A program made the position numbers and the translations under genes. Source: Channa striata (lineage: Eukaryota; Chordata; Actinopteri; Anabantiformes; Channidae). From it: 64,000 nt of DNA. Within the stretch, counting starts at the first letter, position 1, and every line of letters begins with the position of its first letter. The stretch covers positions 124,001-188,000 of the forward strand of contig CM065187.1 of NCBI GenBank assembly GCA_033026295.1, read 5' to 3'. Under the pieces are notes generated by a model. The model saw only the letters and a list, made by a program, of their open reading frames with translations. It did no database searches and was not told the origin of the DNA. Positions 35,601 through 45,415 of this stretch are shown here, one piece after another.

Positions 35601-37449
35601 AGAATATAATTGATCCTGGCGTACATTTTATGAATGTATGAGAAGAATGTAAAATCTTTCATAGATGCATTACGTAAGTGCCAAACATCATCTAAACTTA
35701 GCTCATGTAAGAATTGTCGTAGACCTACCAATGAAGCTCTTTGTGTAGATGAGGTTGCAGGAGATGATTTGTCTAAAGAACTGTTAACATAAATACTCAT
35801 ATCAGCCCCTACTATAATATTGAAAATGATCATCTTAAGTATCTCTTTAGTAATTACAGTAAAAAATAGAGGTTCAAAGTTATTTGGGGCATAAATACAT
35901 ATAAATGCTATCTTTTTACCTTTTAGAGATGTGAAGCAGTGGGCGAATCTCCCTGTAATATCAGTGCTAGTCTCCTCATTGTTAAGCCCTTTTTTTGCTC
36001 CTACCATCTCCTGAAGCGACCACTGTTTTACACAGCCTGTTCTGGATCTTTACAACATCTTTGGGTTGAACCTGGGTACTTTCCAGGGGAATACTGTACG
36101 CGAAATGTCCCGGAGACCTCTTTGACACTTTTTCTGTTTGGCTGTTCCTGTGCTCTAATCAGAATTTGAAACTGTCAGGAAGTTTGGGTTTAGCTTTGTG
36201 CTCTCCTTGAAGGGGGCCTGTTGGTCTGAGTAACGTAGGAGTCAGAATGTATGCAAAGAGCTGTGGGCCGAAGCTCAGCGTGAAGCCGCCATCTCAATAT
36301 ATGTCTCAATTAAAGCCGAAGATACATTAATTGAGACATACAGGAGAAACATTTGCGTGCAATAAATACATCATATAAATATTCACTTTGATTTGCTTCA
36401 CTGTTACATGGAATGTACCAACCACAGGGGCTGCATGAGAAATAAATACACAGATTTTTTTGTGCATCAGCATGCAAAACCTCTATTATCCTCTTCTCAT
36501 TGTGCCTGAAAAATGTTTTAGGGGAAACACTGTGAAGTCGTTTGATTGGTCAGAGAGACATTACTGCCAGACACCTCCTGCCTCATCTCAAACGACACTG
36601 GACTTTTTGCTGTGACACATTTTGGTGTGTGTTACGTCGACGCTGACATCACTTCTGTTTTATGGTAAATGTTAAATGGTAAATATCCTGCACTTTTCTA
36701 CCTGTTGGGACTCAAACGATTTACACTGCTTCTTATTCTCCCGGTCACACACCGATGGGGGAGCTGCTGTGCAGCTGGCCAACACTCACCAGGAGCAACT
36801 AAGCGGGGGTTCAGTGTCTTGCTCAAGGACACGTGACCAGAGGAGCCGGGGATCGAACCAACAACTGTAGGACCGGTGGAGGGCCGCGCTACGCTAGTTG
36901 ACGTGTTGCTACGTCAAATAGCTGCATTGATTACAAATGAATGAACCAGACACTGTAACCGCCACTACAGCCTCCGCTTCCCCCGTCAATGATTGGTTGA
37001 TCCATGTGGAGACAAATTTGACAGTAACGGACTGAGGGGTCCACAGATGTGGCTTCTTAAAATCAATTTTGTGAGTTCATGATAATTAATAAGTAAAATC
37101 AAAGCTACACATTTTTAAGCATCAGCGACATCGTCCCATTGTTGCAACTGAGCCTTTATCCTGTGATCATTTGCAGCAGTAATCAGATTACTTATCGACC
37201 TCCTATTTTAGCTGTGTTCCCCTCGGTGATCCTTCTGTTGACCAGCTGTTAAACCGAAACCTGTTTGCAAACACTTTATGCCGGTATCTCGTAACATTTA
37301 CTCACGTTGTAGGTGTGGAAGCATTTACCGACCGCCGTTACCAGGTAAAACTCCCGGTGCTTCTTGTGGAACCGGACAACGTGTGGCACGTGGTTGGAAT
37401 AAAGTCCCAGAACCCGAAACCCCGAGAATAAGGAGCTGCCGCCCGACAT
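20655..37449 (-). CDS. wdr36: WD repeat-containing protein 36 (UTP21 homologue)
   Basis: Exons: 37306-37449, 31455-31482, 31270-31370, 30783-30900, 30567-30699, 28093-28147, 27671-27803, 27398-27573, 27195-27315, 26626-26691, 25549-25638, 25319-25461, 25112-25229, 24862-25027, 24646-24754, 24460-24539, 23552-23659, 23196-23427, 22793-22912, 22632-22713, 20889-21076 and 20655-20804. Phases close throughout, giving 886 residues (human about 950). It is a nucleolar scaffold of the UTP-B complex in the small-subunit processome, needed for 18S rRNA maturation. Family signatures: SSLFSGFRVLGLYSNHVPHV at the start; HPSTYLNKVLLGSSQGALQL, TNGADN, DWDGIVACH, LALDDF, FSPDGRWLITAAMDC and VGLRPLPADY in the WD propellers; FDLAHAYLALFLK and the final KSALL in the Utp21 C-terminal domain. 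Exon 2 is 28 nt; intron 8 appears to use a GC donor; intron 1 (5.8 kb) is packed with LINEs. Confidence 0.97.
21715..21870 (+). repeat. SINE-like remnant in wdr36 intron 20
   Basis: Phrases such as gtcaaggcgtccttgggcaagatattgaacccc and gtgtgtgagtgtttgtgtga match the body of the SINE at 58.4 kb (gtcgaagcgtccttgtgg...). No tRNA head is visible. Confidence 0.5.
24784..24895 (-). repeat. 35-bp minisatellite overlapping the wdr36 exon 14 donor
   Basis: On the - strand three units of about 34-36 bp begin ATGATGCTACACAGAG, ACGATACTACACAGAG and CTGATGCTACGCAGGG. The first unit is the last 20 coding bases of exon 14 plus its donor (AAAG|GTGGCTAAC). The others follow in the intron, and the third carries ACAG|GTAGCTAAC. 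Confidence 0.75.
26236..26330. mobile_element. hAT-like MITE end in wdr36 intron 10
   Basis: The sequence cagtgcttctcaaatagtgg followed by a G-rich stretch (gccagggggcgag) resembles the end of a widespread vertebrate hAT MITE family (cagtgtttctcaa...). The opposite terminus and target duplication were not found. Confidence 0.4.
28862..29570 (+). mobile_element. L2 LINE 3' end
   Basis: A + strand frame (28870-29157) reads the C-terminus of an L2 reverse transcriptase polyprotein: YKALNGQAPSYLKDLL, RSQNAGLLVVPRISKNRMGG, AFSYQAPLLWNQLP, FKTRLKTFLFDKAYS. A 3' UTR follows, with the fish L2 ending gtgccctgagatgacctt ... gcgctatataaataaagttg and a (aattg)n tail. It sits in wdr36 intron 5, antisense to the gene. 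Confidence 0.87.
29571..30460 (-). mobile_element. old LINE reverse-transcriptase remnant
   Basis: On the - strand, conceptual pieces in order are LDLKKD...DALDTVNH, LLSKLIIFDFSNEALLWI, GVPQGRILGPIRFTIYINNL and EFKWFDTRLNANI, all hallmarks of a non-LTR reverse transcriptase. Several in-frame stops show it is ancient. It abuts the L2 tail at 29570, which probably inserted into it. The clade was not settled (Rex1/CR1-like possible). Confidence 0.65.
31467..31570. repeat. 42-44-bp duplication including the wdr36 exon 2 acceptor
   Basis: Two near-identical segments, 31467-31508 and 31527-31570, share cccaacctgctcacct and gcaattaacaaattaatgag. They are separated by 18 bases (taccgtattttccagacc). 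The first includes the first 15 bases of exon 2 and its AG acceptor; the second is an intronic copy. Confidence 0.85.
32104..32370 (+). mobile_element. L2 LINE 3'-UTR fragment
   Basis: Shares with the 28.9 kb L2 the phrases aaccggtcaaggcagatgtc, cctgagcctggttctgctgg and taaagtgccttcagatgac, ending in a decayed tatataaacaaataaatt tail. It is a 5'-truncated copy in wdr36 intron 1. Confidence 0.82.
32660..32737 (-). repeat. tRNA-derived SINE head
   Basis: On the - strand this begins GGGGTGGCTGTAGTTCAGTTGATAA-GGCAG and ends GTCAGTGGCTCAATCCCC. It keeps an A-box-like TAGTTCAGTTGA and a B-box-like GGCTCAATCCC about 30 bases later. The head is the same family as the copies at 42.6 and 58.4 kb. Confidence 0.72.
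32788..34021 (-). mobile_element. RTE-type LINE (copy B) with 15-bp TSD in wdr36 intron 1
   Basis: Flanked by exact direct repeats TGAGATAGAAAAATA at 32788-32802 and 34007-34021. On the - strand it encodes reverse transcriptase blocks (DLEKAYDSVPREELW, GLHQGSALSPFLFSMLMD, catalytic FADD) followed by the RTE C-terminal region (KVQEFKYLGST, YIGRRMLEMELPGKRTRG). A small deletion relative to copy A near 33430-33470 shifts the frame between the two parts. It is 5' truncated (no endonuclease) and its 3' end is (tac)n. The intact duplication implies relatively recent insertion. Confidence 0.92.
34022..36300 (-). mobile_element. L1/Tx1-type LINE remnant, internally deleted
   Basis: On the - strand the right part (36007-35423) reads an AP-endonuclease: AHCFTSLKGKKIAFICIYAPNN, RQFLHELSLDDVWHLRN and YLTDHNPV. 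The middle (about 35210-34944) holds KLIGPDQTGFVNGQLAADKIR, typical of L1 reverse transcriptases, and the left part a degraded L1-like C-terminus. The 5' end near 36290 carries GAGATGGCGGC. At about 2.3 kb it has lost much of a full-length L1. A SINE tail lies inside. Confidence 0.75.
34556..34618 (+). repeat. SINE 3' tail
   Basis: The sequence cttgtaagtcactttggata, then aaagcgtctgccaaatgcct and a (taaatg)n end, is the widespread fish tRNA-SINE tail, here embedded in the L1-type remnant. Confidence 0.7.
36655..36890. repeat. dispersed fish repeat in wdr36 intron 1
   Basis: Contains cattcacacac-like and tcttgctcaaggacacgtga phrases and a gatcgaaccaac stretch. This arrangement is similar to 7880-8035 and 49495-49600 (aggacac, ctcgaacc). 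It looks like a SINE-related repeat; ends were not resolved. Confidence 0.4.
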
Positions 37450-37687
37450 GTCCGAAACCCCTGAGGATTTTATTAGACAAATCCAGAAAAATAACTTAAA
37501 AACGGAAGTGCGGAGACACGAAGACGCACGGAGAGCGAAAACACATGGGCGAGCAACAGGAAACAGCGCTCGGTCAGAAACTACAAGCACAAAGGTTCCC
37601 CCGTCTGAAGACTTCTTGTTCTTTATTAATGGCTAGTGGCATCCAACGTAAAGGTGCATTACCGCCACCAACAACTAAATCCTAATA

Positions 37688-37718
<31 letters not shown>

Positions 37719-39318
37719 TAAAATATTAATAACTAGAATGGATTTATTAATTCAATTTATCTTAAGTGAACAGTTTACAGCAGAACATTCAAGCACTGCT
37801 TATAATAAGGTTCACGTCAAGAACATCAAGGGATCTCACAGGAAAGTAGGCCAGATGATTGTCTAAAAAAACATGCAGACCTGACCACCAGCAGAGCATT
37901 GTATGAATTCTCTATTGAACTTTATGTACGGAGCAATAATTTAAAATACATAATTTCATTTTAAAGATTAAAACTAATTACAGAAAAGAAATATTGTTTA
38001 TTCTTTACAAGTTTCAACATTTACAACAAAATCTGAACAAGTGCAGATATCTCCAATAATGAGTCACATAAATATTCAGTAATGCTTCATACAGATTTTT
38101 TTTTTACTTCTTGCTCTTAAACCTGTTTTTTCCCTCATCTTTCAACCCCTCCCTTTGATTTTTTACCAATATTGATTAAAATAGTAATTAATCAGATGTA
38201 ATTTAATAAAAATGCGCATTGTCACATATTTTTATTTACAACTTATAACTTTATACAATTAAAAGCATACGCCTGGACAGCAGGTGACCAATCAGCTACC
38301 AGAATTTAAAGACAGGTAAACACAGGTTCATGCTGGGACAAGAGGTGGTATGAGCATCACAGCTGTTTTTTTTAAATGGAGCTATTCTATTCTAACACTT
38401 TCCCCGTTTCCAATCTTTGTGCTAAGCAAATATAGTGGAGCTCTCTACTGGAGAATGTGCAGGACGTAAATTTGACAACAGTGTTCACACCACATACAAC
38501 AGTGTTCACACCACATCGTCTGTATGAACAGGAAAAACTTAGTTTGCAAACTGTATGTCAGAATGGAAAATACTGTAATTAATAAGGGTTATTTATGATG
38601 CAGATGAGAGAAAAAAAAAACACTGATGTAACATTGCCCAAATATCAATAAAACCACATAAAATCCGACTTTGATGTTGAAGTTGAAAACGACCAAATAT
38701 GGTTTAAGTTGCTAACAAGTTCAACAGCAGCTTTAACTGAAAGCAGGCAACAGGTGGTTGCGCAGGTATTCCAAATGGTTCCCATGGTGTTCGTTAGTGA
38801 TTGATTACCGTGATGAATACTAGGAACATTTTTGAGATCCCTGAAACATGCTTGGATCAAGAATTTTCTGAAGAAAACTGTCAATATAACGTCAACATGA
38901 TCAAACTATGTGGCTTCATAGTTGTTGACAGTTGTTGACATTGTTGACAAATTTTCTTTTCACACAGGACCTTTAATCTGTGAGTAATTTATGTAATCCT
39001 CCCCATTAAGACAAAGCAACAAAGACCTGGACATCTGGGTGTACTGCACCTGTCGCTGACAAGCGAGTGTATCAGTGAGTTTTAGTTTGTGTGGCTTTAA
39101 ATAACTGATCTGTCCCCCCCAAAAAAATCCCATGTGATGTGTCTTCTGGGTTTTTATTTACACATTTACTGTTGGAGTTCTCCGTGTTTCAGCATGTTGC
39201 AGCTCTTTTTTTTCTTTTTTTTTTAGACATGCACCAGAATTCTTACACCATGTCAGACTTTCTGTCACAGTAGCACTCACACTGTGGTTAAAGCAAACTT
39301 GTCTCCATGGTAACAACT
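37450..39318. other. wdr36-slc25a46 spacer
   Basis: The wdr36 5' flank and promoter lie from 37450. An (aat)n microsatellite follows at about 37684-37722, then a perfect 21-bp tandem duplication at 38475-38516, then the slc25a46 3' UTR with a - strand poly(A) candidate (TTTATT at 39153-39158). No further coding exon seen. Confidence 0.55.
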
Positions 39319-42300
39319 CTAGCTTATTTTCCCGTTCAGCAGGAGCAGCCTCAGCAGTGTCCTGGCTGCAACCAGCAACGCTCCATGCAGCGTGTACTGT
39401 GCCACCAGCGCACCGAACCCCCGGTAGAAGCCAGCTCTCCCCTCCTTACGGTGAATGGCATGGAGGCAGTCGGAGAAGCCATCGTACTGCGTGTTGACGG
39501 GCAGCACCAATGGGCTACTGCTTGTTCCCACATTGACCACACCGTCAGTAGCATCAATGATAGTGCGTGTGCCCTGCAGACTGAGGCGGTGCAGCATCGT
39601 CTCCAAAGGAAACACCACCACATCAGCTACAAGAGCCCCCACCCAAGCTGCCGCCAGCTCTGGAAAGTAGGTATCAAGCGGGTTGGAGGGGTCTGGCCGC
39701 TTCTTCCTGCCCCGCTGCTGCAGCCACAACACTATCTGCTGGATAGAGGAAGCTACAGCGTATCGCAAGATGGCGTGCAGAGCAGCAGGAAGAAGCAAAC
39801 AGCTGAGAGGAAGCAGACGGCAACTGTGGGGCGCTCCTACCCCCAAGAACCGAGCCAGACCCTCACGGACACAGTCCAGGAGCCCAGACGATGAGTCGTC
39901 TCGCACAATGTCACTCTGAAGACAGAAATAGGCATGATGGGAGGTGATATTTGAAATACAGTCATTGTGATGCATTTCGGTAAAAAAAAACTAAGTTAAA
40001 TCATGAATAATAATTAGTTCATAAGTAGTAAATAATTTTTAAAAAGTATTGGTTCTAAAAACCTGTCAGTGAGAGTTCTGTAATTGGATTGAGCTTTCGG
40101 AAAATAGTCAGATTCAGAGTGAGCGCGCCCTTTGCGCCTTGTTTAAAAGGGCATCTTTGATGTATTAAGAACGGTAAAGATAGTTTTACAGTGAAAAGAA
40201 GTGCAAGTCGTTCAGTCGTTCTGAAAGTTCCATAAACATTTGAGCAGCTTTGTAAGTATTAATATGTTCATGAACAGAGGTGATACCTGTATCATGATAA
40301 ACGTGTGCATGTTAGCTGGATTAGCTGTGTTTAAGTTAAACTACTGAGTGCACCACATCATGTGCCATTTGTTAATTTAGTTTTCTGTTTGTTTCTGTTA
40401 CAAAAAGAAAAATGAAAAAATCTAACTTAAGTATGAAGATAAATGCACACCCTTTTTTGTTAGCTGGATGACTAGCTACACTAGTACTCGTGTTGGGAGG
40501 GCAGCACAGTCATTAATGGGTTGGAGCCATTTAATAGTTGTTCCAGAGCTTTCCCTCAGAAATGACACAGCTCCCACTAACATTTAATTTACTGACAAAG
40601 GTTTTGCACTGTAGGTGTTACTACTATAGGTTACGTTTCATTCACTGAAAGGCTATCATCTGAATTAAACCATCATTGCATCCACATACAAATATAATAT
40701 GGTGGAACTAAAAGTCCTAGAACTGCTACTAAATGTACCTTATGGGGAATAATATTCCTTCAGACATAAAGGAAATAAAACAGGCAAGAACCAGGTAAAA
40801 GCTTGTGAGAGATACAGTATGTTTAACCAATCAATAATCACCTGGACAGTCTCAATGAGGCTGGCACAGTAAAATGGGAGAGCCACCACGGCAGTTAACC
40901 TGCAGGTGAGAGACTCAGGTTTTAACAAATTCGACATCTGATCACCTCAGGCAGAAATATTATTTTCCATATTTCAAACAAAATAATGTTTCCATTTACT
41001 TAATCAGTAAGCATTCCAAGTTTATCAGCTTAAAGCATTCATAGTGAACTGACCCTTTGAGCAATAAATGTCCAGCCAGTTGTTTCCAGCTCCACTTGTG
41101 AGGAAGTTCCCTGTGGAAACAAAATATTTTTAATACTACAGTAATACTGAAGTTACGGAGCAGTATTTTTAACAGAGGAAGCCCTGTGTGGACAGCAGTA
41201 AAATCACAGTGATTATTCTGCAGTAAAAATACTGCAGTAAGACTGCATGGTTACCGCGGTAATGGCGTGAACTCGCTGATGATGCCCTCAGCTCCAAGAG
41301 TGACGCCGTGAACGATAAAGGTACTGCCCATCCCCTTCCAAAGAGCCTTCACGCCCTGATCAATAACAGAATTAATAAACGATCACACCTATGAATTCTT
41401 GACCCTGATCCGGTAGATGAAGCATTTAGCGCCCTATGGGTTACCTGGGCCTTGGTGATGGAGTACATGACAGTGATGGTGCTAAACGGGGTCAGGTGGT
41501 AGCAGCGGGCATGGTAGTTCACCTGCAGTAAAGCAATTCATTGAAAAGCAGTCAATAAGTGATCAGTAAGTAAAGCAGCAGTGTGTTGATGAACTGACCT
41601 GACATTGACGGCGGAAGACGATACACGGGTGAGCGAGAACGTTCTCTGTGAACAGGCTGCAAATACACATACACACATGTTTTGACAGCCGTTTTTTTTT
41701 TAAATAATTTGTATTAAACCAAACATAAACAATATATTTCTGCTTTAGTCCTAAAATATATTGTAAAATGTACTGGAGAAGCTGGTCAGGAAGGCCAGCT
41801 CGGCCTTGGGGATGCCCCTGGACACAGGAGGATGGTAGCCAAGCTACCGCCTGTACATCCGATATATTTTTATTTTTAGATTGTGTATGTAATGCATTTT
41901 GTATATACTGTATTCTGATAATTCTTCTTTGCTGTACTCTGAACAATCCTTGCTGCTGTAACATGGAAATTTGCCCATTCGGGGACGAATAAAGGTTTAT
42001 CTTCTTTTTATTTAGCCACAAATGCACAGTTCAAACAGTCAGAATTTTTAGCAGCTGGTTTTATTGCTGTATGATGCAGTCAGTGAGTGGTTTTCCTACT
42101 TTGGCACAAGCATGGGCGCCCACATGCCTACAACACAAGGGAAATCTTTTTTTGTATCGAGTGATGTCATTTTCATGATCGATCTCTTTCTTTTTATCAT
42201 CTACGATGGGATAATAAGGGATTCAAGAGTTATTCTTGTCAATATTGTCCCCATATTTCACTGCTTGTCCCACATTCACTCCACTTCCTGTTTTATTAGA

Positions 42301-43070
42301 AGATTAAAAATTCGCCATTGTTTTACTTGATCCTTACATGTAATTTACCAATCATACCTGCTGCATGATAAATAAATACTTCTTGACACATTACAACAAG
42401 TAATTGTTTTTTTTTAAAGAAAGTGAAAATTTCTTAAACTCCAAAGGTCTTCTAAATTATTGAAATAATGTAATATTATATTATATTTGACATTTTTTAC
42501 TTCTAGGTCATATTATTACATTTCTATTATATTTATTTTACAATAAAGGCAATGTCTTTTAATAAATGTCGGTCTTTCTATAATTGTGTGAGAAATGTCA
42601 TGGTATATGGGGTGGCTGTAGCTCAGTTGGTGAGGCACGGTTCGATCCCCACTCCTGGGTGGGTCAGTTGAGCACTTTGCACGGCACCCACCGCCATCAG
42701 TGAATGTGTGAATGGTTGAAAGAAACATTGTAAAGAGTTTAGGAAGCGCTATATAAATAACCATGTAAATATGATATTTTATCCACAATGTTATTAACAC
42801 TTTTCAGCTGCAAAGACTCACTTTGTCAGGCTGACTGTTATCAAACTTTTGTTCATCTAAAAATTATCTCCTACCTGACCAGTCCAATTCCAAAGCCGGC
42901 AAAACGGTTCAGCTGCTCTGTAAAAATAACAAAGACATCATTAAATATAATAATACTAATACTCAGAACAAATTTAATTAATTAATTTAGAATTGTGTTT
43001 TGCTTTTCGTTTCTGTCCTGACACTGACTTTGGCAAAACGCCATGAGCAAATTATAGAAATATGTCTGTG

Positions 43071-43102
<32 letters not shown>

Positions 43103-43106
43103 TGTA

Positions 43107-43139
<33 letters not shown>

Positions 43140-44372
43140 ATGTATGTGTGTGTGTATATATATGTGGTGCGATTTATAGTCTACTGCAGTAATCAGTGGT
43201 GAAAGAAATATCCGTTAATAATATTGAACCACTGGTGCTATGCGGAGATACTAATTTCATATGAATATTTGTCTGTGAGGGATCCTGTCAAACCACGGCC
43301 ACCATCTTTCTCACCCACGCGAATGTCACCAGGCAATCGGAATCTCCCGATAAAAGAGCCAAAAACAGACCAAAAAAAGTGTCATCATCTTTATGTTATA
43401 AACTTGAACTAAATCATAATGATCTCAAAAGAAAAAAAAAAAGTGAAATACTAGCTTGGTCGTTAACAGTTAGTCGTATATATATATTATCGAGGATTTT
43501 TTGTTTTGTTGCTCTTTTCTTTTCTCTCTCCACTTTCCACTCAGCCCAACCGGTCAAGGCAGATGTCCGTCCACCCTGAGCCTGGTTCTGCTGGAGGTTT
43601 CTTCTGTTAAAGGGAGTTTTTCCTCTCCACTGTTGCCTATAGCTGCTCAAGGGGATTTGTTGGGTTTTCTCTGAATGTCTTTATTATGTAAAGGGCCTTG
43701 GGACGACGTCGTTGTGAATTGGTGGTATATAAATAAAGTTGAATTCAATTAAGAATTAGCTTAGTTAGCAAACACTTCGTCTGCAGTATAGCTCCTGTTT
43801 TATTATTAGCCTGCAGTTGAGCAAGCTAACTGCATTTTTACTACATTTTCCTTAATTTATCGTCATCAGTCATGGTGATACATCCATGCACACTGTCATG
43901 TGTTCGTAGTTATGGCGCGATCCCCGTCTGTCTCTGCTCGCTAACATTAGCCCGCTAACTGATTACCTGTGGTTCTTTCCACTTCCCGTCCTCACATTAG
44001 CCTAGCAAATGCCCATCTGTACCACAAGAGTTTGCTTTCTGCATTGGATATCGAAATATTACCCTGCTAACTAACTATGTAATCTAATGACGGCGGATTA
44101 CCGGCAGGCGGTAGTCCGGGCTGCGGAGTGTTCCAGCCGCCTGCTGGGTCGGGACCTGCAGTTTCTCTCACTGGCTCATCGTACTGCGGTGTCCGCTCTC
44201 CTGGGTGTAGGTTGCGGCTGCCAGGGATATCCGGCGGCGTGGTGACCCAGTGGTGGTGCTGTAGCTCCGCAGGGGCTCCGGCGCTCCTGACAGGGTAGTT
44301 GGCTCCGTACAGCGGATCGTCACGGCCGCGGTACCCGAGTCCGTCAAAGCTGTCCGGCCGCCTGGACGCCAT
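39319..44372 (-). CDS. slc25a46: solute carrier family 25 member 46
   Basis: Eight exons: 44102-44372, 42875-42917, 41599-41656, 41445-41522, 41255-41355, 41054-41110, 40842-40899 and 39319-39915. Phases match, giving 420 residues (human 418). The N-terminus RRPDSFDGLGYRG and HWVTTPPDIPGSRNLH (41-56) are near-identical to mammals. Then come EQLNRFAGFGIGLVSLFTEN, LAHPCIVFRRQCQVNYHA, ALWKGMGSTFIVHGVTLGAE, ALPFYCASLIETVQ, TYFPEL and QGTRTIIDATD. The carrier-type signature is degenerate (FPLETMLHR at 324-332), as in the family. SLC25A46 acts at the mitochondrial outer membrane with MFN2, OPA1 and MICOS in fission, cristae upkeep and lipid transfer; it is not known to transport a metabolite. It is tandem with wdr36, also a human neighbour at 5q22. 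Introns hold L2, LINE and SINE fragments. Confidence 0.97.
41740..42010 (+). mobile_element. LINE 3' end in slc25a46 intron 2
   Basis: The + strand reads LEKLVRKASSALGMPLDTGG before a stop, close to the C-terminus of fish CR1/Rex-like LINEs. Its UTR ends tgctgctgtaacatggaaat ... gaataaaggtttatcttctt. Related tails occur at about 50935-50975 (- strand) and 53085-53145 (+). Confidence 0.65.
42608..42772 (+). repeat. tRNA-derived SINE with intact pol III boxes
   Basis: The A box TAGCTCAGTTGG (42619-42630) fits TRGCNNAGYNGG and the B box GGTTCGATCCC (42639-42649) fits the consensus. Only eight bases separate them, so the anticodon region is deleted and this is no functional tRNA. The body (gtgggtcagttgagca, tgaatggttgaaag) and the tail (gcgctatataaat) follow. 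Confidence 0.8.
43075..43165 (+). repeat. (ATGT)n/(GT)n compound microsatellite
   Basis: About 90 bases of tatg tetranucleotide repeats interrupted twice by gt runs, in slc25a46 intron 1. Likely length-polymorphic. Confidence 0.9.
43500..43745 (+). mobile_element. L2 LINE 3'-UTR fragment
   Basis: Same sequence as the 28.9 kb copy from cactcagcccaaccggtcaa through ggtttcttctgttaaaggga to ggtatataaataaagttg. It lies in slc25a46 intron 1. Confidence 0.85.
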
Positions 44373-45365
44373 GAGAGGGACGGTACGGAGACCAGTGCGA
44401 GAGGACTGTGACTGAGACCCGGTTATCGGAGATCAGAAGAGGTCATCAAACGAAACGTAGTCAGGCTTCGATAAAATAACGTGATCAAGAAAAAAAAATT
44501 ATTTTAACGAAAGAGAATACTTTAAAGCAAAAGCCCGTCCTGATCTATTTGACCCGCAACAAAACAATCACTTGCCACAAGGAAGTTACTCTTCTTCGTT
44601 TCCGGCGGACTGTGCGTCATGGCTTGTTACCGCCCCCTGCAGGTCGGTACCAGAGGCTGGTTTATTGTGAAGTGGGTGCAGTACGCGAAAAAGACGTGAA
44701 GTCAGATTAAACCCAAGAGGAGAGCGAATCGAAATGTACAGCCTCTGGTTGTGGTTGGAGGTTTTGTTCCTGGTGGAGCCAAAGAGATGCCACGTTTTAG
44801 CCATAATATCTCCAGCACAGCTCAGGGTCCTGGGCTCATAAGAAAACTGGAAGAATGTTCTTCCTGTTTCATAGCGCAGTCCAAAGACATTTTAGGGTGA
44901 TCTAGGTGTGAACGGTCGTCTCTGTGTCAGCCCTGACACTGGTGACCTGTCCAGGAGTTCACTCTGACAGCTGGCATCAGCTCCAGGAACGTGTACAGAC
45001 AGTCGGTTCAGAGAAAAGTAGTTTTTCAGAGTTCTAGTGGGACTAGTCATTATGTTGTGAAAGGTGTTCTATAATACAAAAATAATGTGTATGAAAGTGA
45101 CTCCTTTCTATGTCAGTTAGTCATGTAGGAAACTCTGAACTAACAGTGTTTACACATTGAGTGCAAAGGTTTGTGTGCCCTCACTTTGAAAAGAGATGCA
45201 AGGGGAAGTGAACATTCTGCTGGTACAAATGAACTTTTACTTTCAGAAATACCAAAAAAAAAAAAAATAGTCAAAAAGTAATTAACAATTTAAAAAAATA
45301 TTTAAGTGCAAAAGTTTGCATCTCAATGAAGAACAAAACAATTTTTAATTTCTGATAAAGGACAT

Positions 45366-45415
45366 CAATTCAATTCAACTTTATTTATATAGCTCAAATT
45401 TACAAAAAGGTCATC
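45366..45415 (-). mobile_element. L2 3' terminus remnant
   Basis: caattcaattcaactttatt and tatatagc form the reverse complement of the L2 end gctatataaataaagttgaa. Only the last ~50 bases are recognisable. Confidence 0.7.

Noticed and set aside
39307..39919. Three + strand open frames of 71-195 codons
   Set aside because: All lie opposite the last exon of slc25a46, whose - strand frame carries clear family blocks; shadows of that exon.
42619..42649. tRNA gene
   Set aside because: The A and B boxes are too close, no anticodon arm exists and the SINE body follows directly.
43075..43165. CRISPR-like or regulatory array
   Set aside because: It is a simple tetranucleotide/dinucleotide microsatellite with no spacers, in a eukaryotic intron.
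44586..44804. 72-codon - strand frame upstream of slc25a46
   Set aside because: No homology recognised, and it lies in the GC-rich promoter side of the gene; no splice or start evidence.
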